Below, piece after piece: positions 17,623 through 27,640 of a DNA stretch of 64,000 nucleotides (positions are counted from its first letter, which is position 1; each line of letters starts with the position of its first letter). Both the position numbers and the translations under genes were made by a program. Location: the NCBI GenBank assembly GCA_029263195.1, contig JAJCXX010000082.1, forward strand, positions 113,622-177,621. The letters are read 5' to 3'. The notes beneath the pieces are model-generated. The model worked only from the letters and a program-made list of their open reading frames with translations, was not told the origin of the DNA and made no database searches. Origin of the DNA: Acidimicrobiales bacterium (GTDB lineage: Bacteria; Actinomycetota; Acidimicrobiia; Acidimicrobiales; Aldehydirespiratoraceae).

Positions 17623-19734
17623 ATGACGTCAGCACTTGGTTCCCACGACTTCTTCGACGCAGCACCTGACGCTGTGCTGCTGGTCAATATCGAGGGGAAG
17701 ATCGTCTACGCCAACGATCTGGCGCACGTTGTTTTCGGATTCGACCCGGGGACATTGGAGGGCGAGGCAGTCGATCGCCTGATTCCAGACACCACCCGAG
17801 CGAACCATCGCGAATTGCGCCGCGGGTATCAGCGGAATCCCCGACGTCGGTCGATGTCTTCACTCGAGTCCCAGGTTTTGGGGCTGCGAAGGGATGGCGT
17901 GACGTTCCCGGCGGAAGTCAGCCTGGGATCGGTTGGTTCGGGGTCGGAAATGCTGGTGATGGCAGCCGTTCGTGACATCACCGAGCGCATCCGTTCCGAC
18001 GTTGAGACCATGGCGGCACGTCTCGCACTCGATTCGGTCGAAGATGGTGTGTTCGTATTCGACGGCCCGCAGTCGAATCTCACCTACGTCAACAATGGAG
18101 CACGAATCCAGACCGGATACACGACACATCAACTTCGCGGAATGTTTCCGCTCGATCTGATCGTTGATCTCGATCCGAGTCGATTCTCCGAAGTACTCGA
18201 CGACCTCTCGACAGGAGCAATCGGCAGCTATACGGCCACGGTCAGCCTCAAACGAATCGATCAGATCGCACATCCGGTCGAGATCCTCCTGCATCATGTC
18301 GAGTCGCCCAACCGTCTGGCCAAGGGATTCTTCATTGCTGTCGCTCGCGACATCTCGGCACGGCTCGTGGCTGAGGAGACGATCAGGGCCAGCGAGGCTG
18401 CATTCAGAGCCGCGTTCGACGGAGCACCGGTGGCGATGATGATCACCGATCTGGCCGATCCCGACCCGCGTCGTGTTCTCGATGTCAACGACGCCATGTG
18501 TGAGCTGTTGATCAGGTCGCGCGACGACCTGGTGGGCCGTACCGTCGACGAGATCACATTTGCCGATGATCGTGTCAGCTCGGAAGAGCACGCCCGGCAG
18601 GCCCGTGAGGGTTTGTTCTCGGTCGAGAAGCGCTATATCGACGGCAATGGAGACCCGGTGTGGTGTGCGGTGAACGCAACCAACATCGACTCCGATCTGG
18701 GTTCGCCGTACCGGTTGGCGCATGCCCTCGACATCAGGCAGCGGGTCGAGGCCGAGGCCGAGCGCGATCGCCGCGAGAAGTTCCTATCGAACTTGGGGGA
18801 TATCCGCATGCTCTTGCTGTCGGAGTGTCCCATGTCGGAGATCGATGCGGGGATCTGTCAGTCGGTGCTGAAGCTCTTTCCCGGGGTGGCGGCACGGATC
18901 ATCTCCAGCGACGAGAAGGTGCACGATCTGTTGCCGGGTATCCATCGGGTGGAGGCTCCTCTCGTGGTCCGAGGCGAGGTTGAGAGGGTGCTGGTGGTGG
19001 AGGGCCCCGATGTCGACGTCGATGACGACCCCGAGGTCCCCAAGATGATCGAGGCGCTCGCCAATGAGGGAGCGTTGGCGGCACAACTGTCCAGGTCTCG
19101 CCAGGATCGTCGTCAGCTCTACACCGTCGAAGATCGTGAGCGGATCGGTCGCGACCTCCACGATGTCGTCATCCAGCGATTGTTGGCGATCGGCATGCGG
19201 CTGCAAGCCGCGAGAGACTCCGACGTCCTCTCGGAGCGAGTGGCAGAGACCGTGGCCGGACTCGACGAAACGATCGACGTGATCCGGGAAACGATCTTTC
19301 GTCTGTCGACATCGGAAGCCGAACTGCAGACCGACGTGCAGACCCTGGTCCACAGCTTCCGTTCAGACGAAGGCCCCTCGGTGGCGCTCAATCTCACCGG
19401 CGACCTGGCATCGGTGCCCGAACGCATGACGGATCATCTACTCCCGGTCGTCAATGAGCTGATGTCCAACGCAGTCAGGCATTCGGGAGCGAGTCATGTC
19501 GAGGTCGATCTGGAAGCGGTGGCCGACTTCGAGGTATGTCTGCGAGTAGTCGACGACGGTGCCGGATTCTTGTCGAGACGTCGTTCCGGGCTGGGCCTCG
19601 ACAACATCGAAGCCCGGGCCGAGAGTCTTGGGGGCGATGTCGAGATCAAGTCGACCCGGGGCGAAGGGTCGACAATCATCTGGAGAGTGCCTCTCTCGTC
19701 CACCAACAGCGATGACGATCCTGACGTCAGTTGA
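17623..19734 (+). CDS. Soluble multi-PAS sensor histidine kinase (HisKA_3, DevS-like)
   Basis: PAS-like repeats (FFDAAPDAVLLVNIEGKIVYAND; AFRAAFDGAPVAMMITDL), dimerisation motif RERIGRDLHDVVIQRLLAIGMRLQ, HATPase VNELMSNAVRHSGASHVEV...GLGLDNIEARAESLGG; no obvious TM segments. Confidence 0.92.
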   Translation: MTSALGSHDFFDAAPDAVLLVNIEGKIVYANDLAHVVFGFDPGTLEGEAVDRLIPDTTRANHRELRRGYQRNPRRRSMSSLESQVLGLRRDGVTFPAEVSLGSVGSGSEMLVMAAVRDITERIRSDVETMAARLALDSVEDGVFVFDGPQSNLTYVNNGARIQTGYTTHQLRGMFPLDLIVDLDPSRFSEVLDDLSTGAIGSYTATVSLKRIDQIAHPVEILLHHVESPNRLAKGFFIAVARDISARLVAEETIRASEAAFRAAFDGAPVAMMITDLADPDPRRVLDVNDAMCELLIRSRDDLVGRTVDEITFADDRVSSEEHARQAREGLFSVEKRYIDGNGDPVWCAVNATNIDSDLGSPYRLAHALDIRQRVEAEAERDRREKFLSNLGDIRMLLLSECPMSEIDAGICQSVLKLFPGVAARIISSDEKVHDLLPGIHRVEAPLVVRGEVERVLVVEGPDVDVDDDPEVPKMIEALANEGALAAQLSRSRQDRRQLYTVEDRERIGRDLHDVVIQRLLAIGMRLQAARDSDVLSERVAETVAGLDETIDVIRETIFRLSTSEAELQTDVQTLVHSFRSDEGPSVALNLTGDLASVPERMTDHLLPVVNELMSNAVRHSGASHVEVDLEAVADFEVCLRVVDDGAGFLSRRRSGLGLDNIEARAESLGGDVEIKSTRGEGSTIIWRVPLSSTNSDDDPDVS

Positions 19735-21268
19735 TCTCGCGTTCGTGTCCTTGCCAGTAGCGCTCGCGTAGCTTGAACTTCTGCAGCTTGCCGGTGGCGG
19801 TTCGGGCCAACTCCTCCACCAGATCGATCGAGGTCGGACACTTGAAGTGAGCGATACGGTCGCGGCAGTGGTCGATCAGTTCCTGTTCGGTGGCCGAATC
19901 TCCGTCGGAGAGCACAACCAACGCCTTGACTGTCTCACCCCACTTCTCATCGGGCACTCCGATCACGGCCACTTCGGCGACGGCGCTGTGATCGAACAGG
20001 CAGTCCTCGACCTCGATCGATGAGACGTTCTCGCCCCCGGTGATGATCACGTCTTTCTTGCGATCAGAGATCACGACGAAGTTCTCGTCGTCGATCACGC
20101 CTCCATCGCCGGTGTGGAACCAGCCCCCGGACAGCGCGTCGGCCGAGGCCTCGGGCTGATTCCAGTAGCTCTTGAGGATGACGTTGCCCTTCGCCAGCAG
20201 TTCGCCGTCAGGTGTGGTGGTCATCGAGATCCCCAGAGCCGGGGCACCGGCCCTTCCGAGCTTGGAGGCGCGCTCAGAGGTCGAGAGGTCATCCCACTCC
20301 GCCCGGTTTCGATTGATGGTGAGAAGCGGGGCGGTTTCGGTCAGTCCGTAGAGCTGCATGAATTCCCATCCGAGATCGGTCTCCACCCGCTCGATGATCT
20401 GGCTGGGTGGAGGTGCTCCAGCGACACAGAACCGGACTTGGCCCCGTCCTGGAATTTCGCCGTCCCAGTCCTCGGCGGCACCGAGGATGGCACTCAGGAC
20501 GGCAGGTGCACCACACATGATCGTGACCCCGTGCTTCTCCACTCGCCTCAGTATCTCCGGCCCATCAACCTTGCGAAGCACGATGTGTTGAGCGCCCATG
20601 GCGGTCATGGCGTAGGGCATTCCCCAGCCGTTGACGTGGAACATGGGGAGAGTGTGGAGGTAGACATCGCGATCGTTCACCCCCGTATGCCAGCCGAACG
20701 TGGCTGCGTTGATCCAGAGGCTGCGGTGGGTCAGCTCCACTCCCTTGGGGCGCGCCGTGGTGCCGCTCGTGTAGTTGATGGTGGCGGTGCTGTCCTCGTC
20801 GGGTTCCCAGGGCCGAGGCTCGACGCCGAACTTGTAGAGCGAGTCGGACTCTTCACCGATAATGAAGCGATGCTCCACGCGCACGTCGCCGAGGCTGGCT
20901 TCGAGCTCCGGGTCGATCACCAATACTTCGGCTCCGCTGTGATCGACGATGTACTGCACCTCGTCGGGCCCGAGCCGGAAGTTGATAGGCACGCCGATTC
21001 GCCCGAAGGCGCTGGTGCCGAACAGATGCACGAGCATGCGGGCCGAGTTGTGCGACACGATTGCGACACGGGCCTGATCCGCCAGCCCGAGATCGTCCAG
21101 CCCGGCGGCGAGCGCGGTCGACGTTTCTTCCAACTGTTGGTAGGTGATTCCGTCGTCGCCGCCGAGTGGGTTGGCTGGTTGATCGGGTTCGTCGATGACC
21201 CCGATGCGGTCGCCGTAGACGAGAGCAGCCCGGCGAAGATAGTCGGTGACTGTGAGTGGAACCTGCAT
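19727..21268 (-). CDS. AMP-dependent acyl-CoA synthetase/ligase
   Basis: INYTSGTTARPKGVELTHRS, HTGDGGVIDDENFVVISDRKKDVIITGGENVSSIEVE; start MQVPLTVTDYLRRAAL at 21268 rather than 21502. Confidence 0.92.
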   Translation of the reverse strand: MQVPLTVTDYLRRAALVYGDRIGVIDEPDQPANPLGGDDGITYQQLEETSTALAAGLDDLGLADQARVAIVSHNSARMLVHLFGTSAFGRIGVPINFRLGPDEVQYIVDHSGAEVLVIDPELEASLGDVRVEHRFIIGEESDSLYKFGVEPRPWEPDEDSTATINYTSGTTARPKGVELTHRSLWINAATFGWHTGVNDRDVYLHTLPMFHVNGWGMPYAMTAMGAQHIVLRKVDGPEILRRVEKHGVTIMCGAPAVLSAILGAAEDWDGEIPGRGQVRFCVAGAPPPSQIIERVETDLGWEFMQLYGLTETAPLLTINRNRAEWDDLSTSERASKLGRAGAPALGISMTTTPDGELLAKGNVILKSYWNQPEASADALSGGWFHTGDGGVIDDENFVVISDRKKDVIITGGENVSSIEVEDCLFDHSAVAEVAVIGVPDEKWGETVKALVVLSDGDSATEQELIDHCRDRIAHFKCPTSIDLVEELARTATGKLQKFKLRERYWQGHEREIN

Positions 21269-21395
21269 CTCCACCTCCGGTTGAGTGGCGCCATCGCCGA
21301 CGAGCAGCCGGCGACTCTTGCACCATGACCTTGGACCATGATGCTGCGAAGAACATAGTGTCGAATCAGACGCCCGAACCAGTGACGGAGAAACA

Positions 21396-22742
21396 GTGGA
21401 AACCAACCCGAAACTCACAGCCGAGACGACGGAACTTCTCCAGGCGATGATCCGAAACGAATGTGTCAATTTCGGCACGATCGAATCGGGTGAGGAAGTC
21501 AAGAACTCAGATCTCCTCGAGACCTTCCTCGAAGGAACCGGCCTCGAGTGCGAACACTATGAATCGGCTCCGGGTCGGCGCTCCGTGGTGGCGCGGATCG
21601 AAGGATCGGATCCCGACGCTTCCTCGATGTGTCTGATGGGCCATACCGATGTGGTGCCGGTGTCGCCGTCGGGGTGGGACCGCGACCCGTTCGGTGGGGA
21701 ACTGATCGACGGTGAGGTGTGGGGTCGAGGGGCAATCGACATGCTCTGCCAGACCGCGGAGATGGCCGTGGCCTTCCGGCACCTCGCCGACACAGGGTTC
21801 AAACCCAAGGGCGATCTGATCTTCTTCGGGGTTGCCGATGAAGAAGCAGGCGGGGTCTACGGAGCCGAATGGATGATCGACAACCATCCCGATGCCTTGC
21901 GCTGCGACTACGTGCTCACCGAGTTCGGTGGTACGCCTACTGCCACGCCCGCTGGCACTGCACTCACCTTGAATGTCGCCGAGAAGGGCGTCGCCTGGCA
22001 GCGCCTCACGGTCAGAGGCACTCCGGGGCACGGCTCGATGCCCTATGAGGTCGACAACGCCCTGATCAAGGCCGCAGAGGTCGTTCGTCGGCTCGCTGAG
22101 TACCGGCCCACCCCCCAAATCCACGATCTCTGGAAGTTGCAGGTGGCGAACCTTCCCTACGACGACGACCTCAAACAGATGATGCTCGACTCCGGCCGAC
22201 TCGACGATGCGCTGTCCCGGATTCCCAACCGTACGAAGGCCCGACATCTACACGCCTGCACTCACACGACGTTCAGCCCCAATATCGCCATGGGCGGGGT
22301 GAAGACCAACGTCATCCCCGATGAGGTGATCATCGAGGTCGACATCCGCACTCTCCCCGGTGAGACCAGCAACGACGTTGCCGATCACCTGCGCGTCGCG
22401 CTCGGTGATCTTCACGATTCAGTCGAGATCGAAGCCATACACGACAGTCCGTCGACATCGTCGCCCACCGACAACGAAATGTGGGATGTCCTGTCGGGAA
22501 TCATGACTGCCGCCCATCCAGGAGCCACCATTCAGCCTTCACTGATCGTCGGAGGTACCGACGCGAGGTTCTTCCGAACGGCTGGCGCCGTCGCCTACGG
22601 TGCCGGGTTGTTCTCCCCGTCGGTCACCTACGAACTCTTCGCCGACAGGTTCCACGGCCACAACGAGCGCATCGATGTGGAGTCGCTGGCCTTGGGAACC
22701 CAACTCTGGATCGAGACTTCGAAGCAGATGCTGGGCGGCTGA
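21396..22742 (+). CDS. M20-family metallopeptidase/hydrolase
   Basis: CLMGHTDVVPVSPSGWDRDPFGGELIDGEVWGRGAIDMLCQTAEMA, FFGVADEEAGGVYGAEWM; GTG start. Confidence 0.93.
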   Translation: METNPKLTAETTELLQAMIRNECVNFGTIESGEEVKNSDLLETFLEGTGLECEHYESAPGRRSVVARIEGSDPDASSMCLMGHTDVVPVSPSGWDRDPFGGELIDGEVWGRGAIDMLCQTAEMAVAFRHLADTGFKPKGDLIFFGVADEEAGGVYGAEWMIDNHPDALRCDYVLTEFGGTPTATPAGTALTLNVAEKGVAWQRLTVRGTPGHGSMPYEVDNALIKAAEVVRRLAEYRPTPQIHDLWKLQVANLPYDDDLKQMMLDSGRLDDALSRIPNRTKARHLHACTHTTFSPNIAMGGVKTNVIPDEVIIEVDIRTLPGETSNDVADHLRVALGDLHDSVEIEAIHDSPSTSSPTDNEMWDVLSGIMTAAHPGATIQPSLIVGGTDARFFRTAGAVAYGAGLFSPSVTYELFADRFHGHNERIDVESLALGTQLWIETSKQMLGG

Positions 22743-22778
22743 TTCAGGCTTCCGGTCGAGAGTGAGCCACACTCTTGT

Positions 22779-23153
22779 ATGCCGGTACGCGTCGACAAGT
22801 GGCTGTGGGCGGTGCGGGCCTTCAAGACCCGAACGAAGTCCACCGACGCGTGCAGCACCGGCCGGGTGATGGTCAACGATTCAGTGGCCAAGCCGGCCAC
22901 CAAGGTCGAGCCGGGTGATGTCGTCATCGCCAATCGCCGCGACCGGAAGCTCGTCTACGTCGTCGTACTCCCGATCGAACGTCGGGTGTCGGCCTCGCGT
23001 GCGGCCGAGTGCATCGAGGATCAGTCTCCGCCGCCGGTTCCGCGACCCCTGGCCGACTCAGCGGTGTTTGCCAGACGCGATCCCGGTACGGGTCGTCCCA
23101 CCAAACGGGAACGCCGTGAGACCGACCGACTACGAGGCCGCGAGACCGACTGA
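22779..23153 (+). CDS. S4-domain RNA-binding protein (Hsp15-like)
   Basis: MPVRVDKWLWAVRAFKTRTKSTDACSTGRVMVNDSVAKPATKVEPGDVV. Confidence 0.9.
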   Translation: MPVRVDKWLWAVRAFKTRTKSTDACSTGRVMVNDSVAKPATKVEPGDVVIANRRDRKLVYVVVLPIERRVSASRAAECIEDQSPPPVPRPLADSAVFARRDPGTGRPTKRERRETDRLRGRETD

Positions 23154-23160
23154 AACGGGA

Positions 23161-25410
23161 TCATCCTTCGACGTTGAGCTTCGGCAGGACTCGATCGAGC
23201 CAGGCGGGGATCCACCAGTTTCGGGCACCGAGAAGCTCCATGGTTGCCGGCACGAGAAGCATCCGAACGAGCGTCGCGTCGAGAGCGATGGCCACCGCCA
23301 GACCCACACCGAACAGTTCGATGACCCGGTTGTCCTCGAGCATGAAACTCCCGAAGACCACGACCATGATCGTGGCGGCGGCGGTGATCACACGGGCAGT
23401 AGAAGCCAGCCCATCGGCCACCGATGTGACGGGATCGCCGGTTCGGTCGAACTCCTCACGTACCCGCGACAGCAGGAACACCTCGTAGTCCATCGACAGA
23501 CCGAACACGATCGCGAACATCATCATCGGGATGAACGGTTCGATCGGGGCCGGTTCGAGCCCGGTCAGCGACGACATCCAACCCCATTGGAAGACCGCGA
23601 CGATCACTCCGTAGGCGGCACCGATCGAGAGCAGGTTCATGATCACGGCCTTGAGTGGCACCAGCAGCGATCGGAATACCGCCATCAGCAAGAAGAAGGA
23701 CAAGAGCAATACCGCTCCGAAGAACAGAATCATTCGTCGGCCGAGGAATTCCGAGAAGTCGATGCTGGCCGCGGTTGAGCCCGACACCGACACCGTGAGG
23801 CTTGTGTCGGCTGTGTGGACTGGGATGACGTCGTCGCGAAGCCGACGGACCAGAGCACTGGTCTGCTCGTCCTGGGGCGACGACGTGGGTATCACCCGAA
23901 CGATGAAGGCGTTTGGTGCCGTCTGGTTGTCGGATATGGGTGGCGAAACGACCACAACTCCGGGATCGGAACCGATCGCTTGTGCCAGAGGTGCCACTGC
24001 GTCGGCATCGGTGGGCGACTCGACCTCGATCGTCACCAGGAGGGGGCCGTTGAAGCCCGGACCGAACCCGTCGGCCAGTAGGTCATAGGCCCGTCGGGTC
24101 GTCGTCTCGGGAGCGAAGTTGCCTTCATCGGAGAAGCCCAATCTCATCGACAACACCGGCACCCCGAGCAGAAGCAGCACTCCTGCTCCGACCGCGGCGG
24201 CCGACTTCGGCCGCGATTGGATCAGACGGCTCCAGCGGTACGACCTGGTCTCGCGCAGTGGTTTCACCTTTCGTGCCGGTACCTCGCGTCGAAGAGGCTT
24301 GAAGCCGATCCCGACCAGGAGCACGACCACGGCCAGTGGAGCGAACGCGATCAGAGCGGTCACGCCGAGTCCGACTCCGAGAAGCGAGAGGGCGATGAGC
24401 GTCGCCGCGATCAGGCCCCGATAGCGGGTGACTTCGATTCTGCCCTGCGCCAGACCCAGCAGGGCCGGCAGGAGCGTGATGGATGCCAAGATTGTGAAAA
24501 GCACGGTTGTGGCCGAGGCGATTCCCATCCCGGCGACGAACGGCAGTCCCATCAGGAGGAGTCCCAACAGCGAGATCACCACCGTGATGCCGGCGAACAC
24601 CACGGCGCGGCCCGCGGTGTCGGCGGCGGCCGCCGCGGCATCGACGGGCGACAGGCCGAGGTGAAGATTCTCGCGGTACCGGGTGACCATCAAGAGCGCA
24701 TAGTCGATTCCGACACCGAGTCCGATCATGGCGGCCAGGGTCGTGGAGAAGTCGGGCATCGACTTGAAATTCGACAGCAAGAGAATCGCTCCGAGACCAG
24801 TTCCGACGCCCGACAGAGCGAGGGCTATCGGTAGTCCCATAGCCAGTACCGATCCGGTCGAGATGATCAGCACGATGACAGCGAACGACAGGCCGATCAG
24901 TTCGGAGTCGGGAGGCGAGATCGATGCGAACGCGTCACCTCCGATCTCCACGTCAAGGCCGGGCAGATCGGGTTTCAGCGAGACCATTTCGGCCCCGGTC
25001 TGTTCGGCCGCTTCGTCGGCAGATTCGTCGAGGTCGACGGTCGCGTAGGCGACTATCCCGTCGGCGGAGACTCCGCCACCGCTACTTGAGTACGGGTCGG
25101 TGAGGGTCACCCCATCGAGCTGGGATACCTGGTCGAACATGTTGGTCATGGCGGCGACGACATCGGGGTCGTCGACTCCTTGCTCGGCGCGATACACGAT
25201 TGAGCCGCTTCGGCCCGACCCGATGCCGCCGAAATACTCGTCGATCACATCGAAACCTCGGGAGGACTCCGAACTCGGCGGAACGCGACCGCTGTCGAAG
25301 GATGAACCAACGACCGTTCCGGCTCCGATCATGACGACGAGCGCGGTGAGCCACAAACCAATGGTGAGCCATCGATTCGCGAAACACCAACGAGACAACC
25401 TGACCAGCAA
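23161..25410 (-). CDS. MMPL/RND-family transporter
   Basis: Repeated TM clusters, ..MIGLGVGIDYALLMVTRYRENL.., ..MMMFAIVFGLSMDYEVFLLSRVREEF... Start uncertain (ORF to 25503 overlaps upstream gene; possible TTG at 25410). Confidence 0.92.
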   Translation of the reverse strand: MLVRLSRWCFANRWLTIGLWLTALVVMIGAGTVVGSSFDSGRVPPSSESSRGFDVIDEYFGGIGSGRSGSIVYRAEQGVDDPDVVAAMTNMFDQVSQLDGVTLTDPYSSSGGGVSADGIVAYATVDLDESADEAAEQTGAEMVSLKPDLPGLDVEIGGDAFASISPPDSELIGLSFAVIVLIISTGSVLAMGLPIALALSGVGTGLGAILLLSNFKSMPDFSTTLAAMIGLGVGIDYALLMVTRYRENLHLGLSPVDAAAAAADTAGRAVVFAGITVVISLLGLLLMGLPFVAGMGIASATTVLFTILASITLLPALLGLAQGRIEVTRYRGLIAATLIALSLLGVGLGVTALIAFAPLAVVVLLVGIGFKPLRREVPARKVKPLRETRSYRWSRLIQSRPKSAAAVGAGVLLLLGVPVLSMRLGFSDEGNFAPETTTRRAYDLLADGFGPGFNGPLLVTIEVESPTDADAVAPLAQAIGSDPGVVVVSPPISDNQTAPNAFIVRVIPTSSPQDEQTSALVRRLRDDVIPVHTADTSLTVSVSGSTAASIDFSEFLGRRMILFFGAVLLLSFFLLMAVFRSLLVPLKAVIMNLLSIGAAYGVIVAVFQWGWMSSLTGLEPAPIEPFIPMMMFAIVFGLSMDYEVFLLSRVREEFDRTGDPVTSVADGLASTARVITAAATIMVVVFGSFMLEDNRVIELFGVGLAVAIALDATLVRMLLVPATMELLGARNWWIPAWLDRVLPKLNVEG

Positions 25411-25417
25411 CTGACTC

Positions 25418-26842
25418 TCAGCTCTCGTTGGTGTCGTGAGGGAGTGAACCTCTGGCCGCCCGGAGGTAGGCGTATGGGGTCTCGTCGGCGAAGTTCGACA
25501 CACGACTCGTGTAGGCGTCGGCGTACTTCTCCACCTGTCGGGCGAACAGGCTCTTGTCGGCGCCGGCTCGCATCAGCGGGCCCCATGTTGGATTGCCCTG
25601 CTCGGTCGCAGCCTTGGCGAGGGGAGCGATTCGGCCGTCGATTGCTTCGATCTTCTCGGCCAGGTCGGTGATGTCGGAGTCGACCCGGTCGTGGGGCAAG
25701 GTGTCGACCACCCTTCGACGGCGGGCCATTCTGAGACGCGAATGCTGTCGCTCGAGCCCGATCTTCTCCGCCATCATCGATTCGAGTTCGCGTTCGTTCT
25801 CGGCGAACCCGGCTGCCGCCTCGACTTCGGCTTCGAGCTCGCGCGCTATGAGGCAGGTGCGCCACCGGAGCAGATCCTTGGTCACGTGCACATCGCCGAA
25901 CAGGTGGTCACCGACGTAGAGATGCTGCGCGGGGTCGTGCCCTAGCGAGTCCTCCAGCATCAAAGCGTTGCCTCCGTGGTAGATCTCGCCGCGGTCGAGC
26001 CGGCCGAGGTGAGGCTCGAGCAAGCCGCGTTCGGTGTCGACCACTCGATAGATGGGGCCGCTCTCGGAGAAGAAGCGCGGCTTGGCTGCGGCCACGATCA
26101 CCACATCGAACAGGTCTCGCCAAGTTTCGCCGTCGGGCATGTATCGATCGAACGACCACGACATCATCTTCCGGGTGTACGACCACTCCGAGTTGGTGAT
26201 GAGCAAGAGCTCCTTTCCGGCCAGCCGCTGGTCCTGGAGCGTGTCGACGATGCCGGGGTCGTGATCGACGAATCGTTCCGGATCGGCAACGATCGCGGCC
26301 TTGAGCGACCCCTCGGTGTGCGCCGCGGTCAGAGCCTCGTCGATGGCTCGGTAGAGCTGGGCGTAGGAGGCGACCCCTGGGAGCGGCGAGCGGTCGTGAA
26401 GGGATACGAGCTGGGTCCACAGGGCGGCTCGACTCAGCTCGAACAGCGTGTTCATGAACTCGAAGCGGTCTTCGGACAGATCGATCACGGTGCCGAAGTA
26501 GGCCCGTCGCTGTTCATCGAAATTGAGCTTGTGATCACCGTGCTGAGATCGCATCACGTAGCCGAACCTGGTGGCCTTCACTAGGTTGCCGAGATCGAGA
26601 TCGAAGGTGAGGCCAAGCGTGAAGGCGAGCGGGTCGAACGCGAGATCACCGACCGGCCAGCCGTCTTCGGAGAGCTTGTTGCGAGCTTGCTCGAAGGCTG
26701 CTCGCTCCCATTCGTCGACGTGGTAGTGGATCAGGGTGTAGTCCATGTCGTAACCGATGGCCCTGACCCCGCGAAGATTCAGAGTCCGGTTGCAGAATAT
26801 GCGTCGCTCCGCGGGCGGGGGACGGCCATGGAATTGGGTCAT
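25418..26842 (-). CDS. HAD-IG family 5'-nucleotidase
   Basis: RRIFCNRTLNLRGVRAIGYDMDYTLIHYHVDEWERAAFEQARNKL.., LLLITNSEWSYTRKMMSWSFDRYMP.., LYVGDHLFGDVHVTKDLLRWRTCLI. Confidence 0.93.
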   Translation of the reverse strand: MTQFHGRPPPAERRIFCNRTLNLRGVRAIGYDMDYTLIHYHVDEWERAAFEQARNKLSEDGWPVGDLAFDPLAFTLGLTFDLDLGNLVKATRFGYVMRSQHGDHKLNFDEQRRAYFGTVIDLSEDRFEFMNTLFELSRAALWTQLVSLHDRSPLPGVASYAQLYRAIDEALTAAHTEGSLKAAIVADPERFVDHDPGIVDTLQDQRLAGKELLLITNSEWSYTRKMMSWSFDRYMPDGETWRDLFDVVIVAAAKPRFFSESGPIYRVVDTERGLLEPHLGRLDRGEIYHGGNALMLEDSLGHDPAQHLYVGDHLFGDVHVTKDLLRWRTCLIARELEAEVEAAAGFAENERELESMMAEKIGLERQHSRLRMARRRRVVDTLPHDRVDSDITDLAEKIEAIDGRIAPLAKAATEQGNPTWGPLMRAGADKSLFARQVEKYADAYTSRVSNFADETPYAYLRAARGSLPHDTNES

Positions 26843-26866
26843 GGTTCAGTTTCGCACGAGCCGCGC

Positions 26867-27574
26867 TCAGTTGTTGCGGCTTGCTGCTGCCATATCGACC
26901 AGATCGACGAAGGCATCGACGCCGATTGATCCGGCTTGCCGGTGGAGCACGGTGTTGTTTTCGTCGAGCACCACCCAATAGGGCACCGAGGACAGGCCGA
27001 ACGCGTTGCCGATCGTGTCGGTGTCGGAGTCGAGAAGAACCGGGCTCGACCACGCGACATCTTCGAACCAAGCCGAGGGGGGGTAGTTTCCTCGGCCCGA
27101 GTTGACCAACGTCGACACGGCGATGACCTCGACCCCATCGGAGAGGGTGTTGCCCGCGAGCCAGTCCGAAACGGCGGGCACTTCTGCCTGGCAGTGGGGA
27201 CACCAGTGGGCGAAGAACCCGATGACCTTCGCCGTGTCGGAGGCACCTCCGGCACCGAACACCTCGCGGGAGAAGCCGTCGAAGTCGATGGTGGTGAAGC
27301 TCGGAGCCTGCAGGCCGATCGCCGGATCGCCGCCTTCGCTGAAGGTCGGTAGGACGGTTCCGCTCACCTGAACGTTGTCGTTGGTCTGAGCGACTCTCGG
27401 ATCTCCGGTGCTGTTGCCGGTGAACACGGCGATCAGGCCCACGACGATGCCGGCTGCCGCGAGTGAGGCGATGATGAGCAGCACGCGCTTGTCGAGAGAT
27501 GCCCCGCTCGGTTTCCGGGGAGGTGGACGGTGGGCGGTCTGGCGGGAAATCTTCCGGCCTGGTCGATTACTCAA
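26867..27574 (-). CDS. Membrane-anchored TlpA/redoxin-like thioredoxin-fold protein
   Basis: Single N-terminal TM (VLLIIASLAAAGIVVGLIAVF); VIGFFAHWCPHCQAEVPAVSDWL: WCPHC active site. Confidence 0.88.
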   Translation of the reverse strand: MSNRPGRKISRQTAHRPPPRKPSGASLDKRVLLIIASLAAAGIVVGLIAVFTGNSTGDPRVAQTNDNVQVSGTVLPTFSEGGDPAIGLQAPSFTTIDFDGFSREVFGAGGASDTAKVIGFFAHWCPHCQAEVPAVSDWLAGNTLSDGVEVIAVSTLVNSGRGNYPPSAWFEDVAWSSPVLLDSDTDTIGNAFGLSSVPYWVVLDENNTVLHRQAGSIGVDAFVDLVDMAAASRNN

Positions 27575-27640
27575 CTTCTTCCTCCATCGGATTTCTCGGC
27601 AGCTTCCGCATCGAATTCGTGCTCACTCACAAGATGAGGG

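Noticed and set aside
20114-21328. 404-aa plus-strand ORF
   Set aside because: Antisense to the acyl-CoA synthetase with clear AMP-binding motifs.
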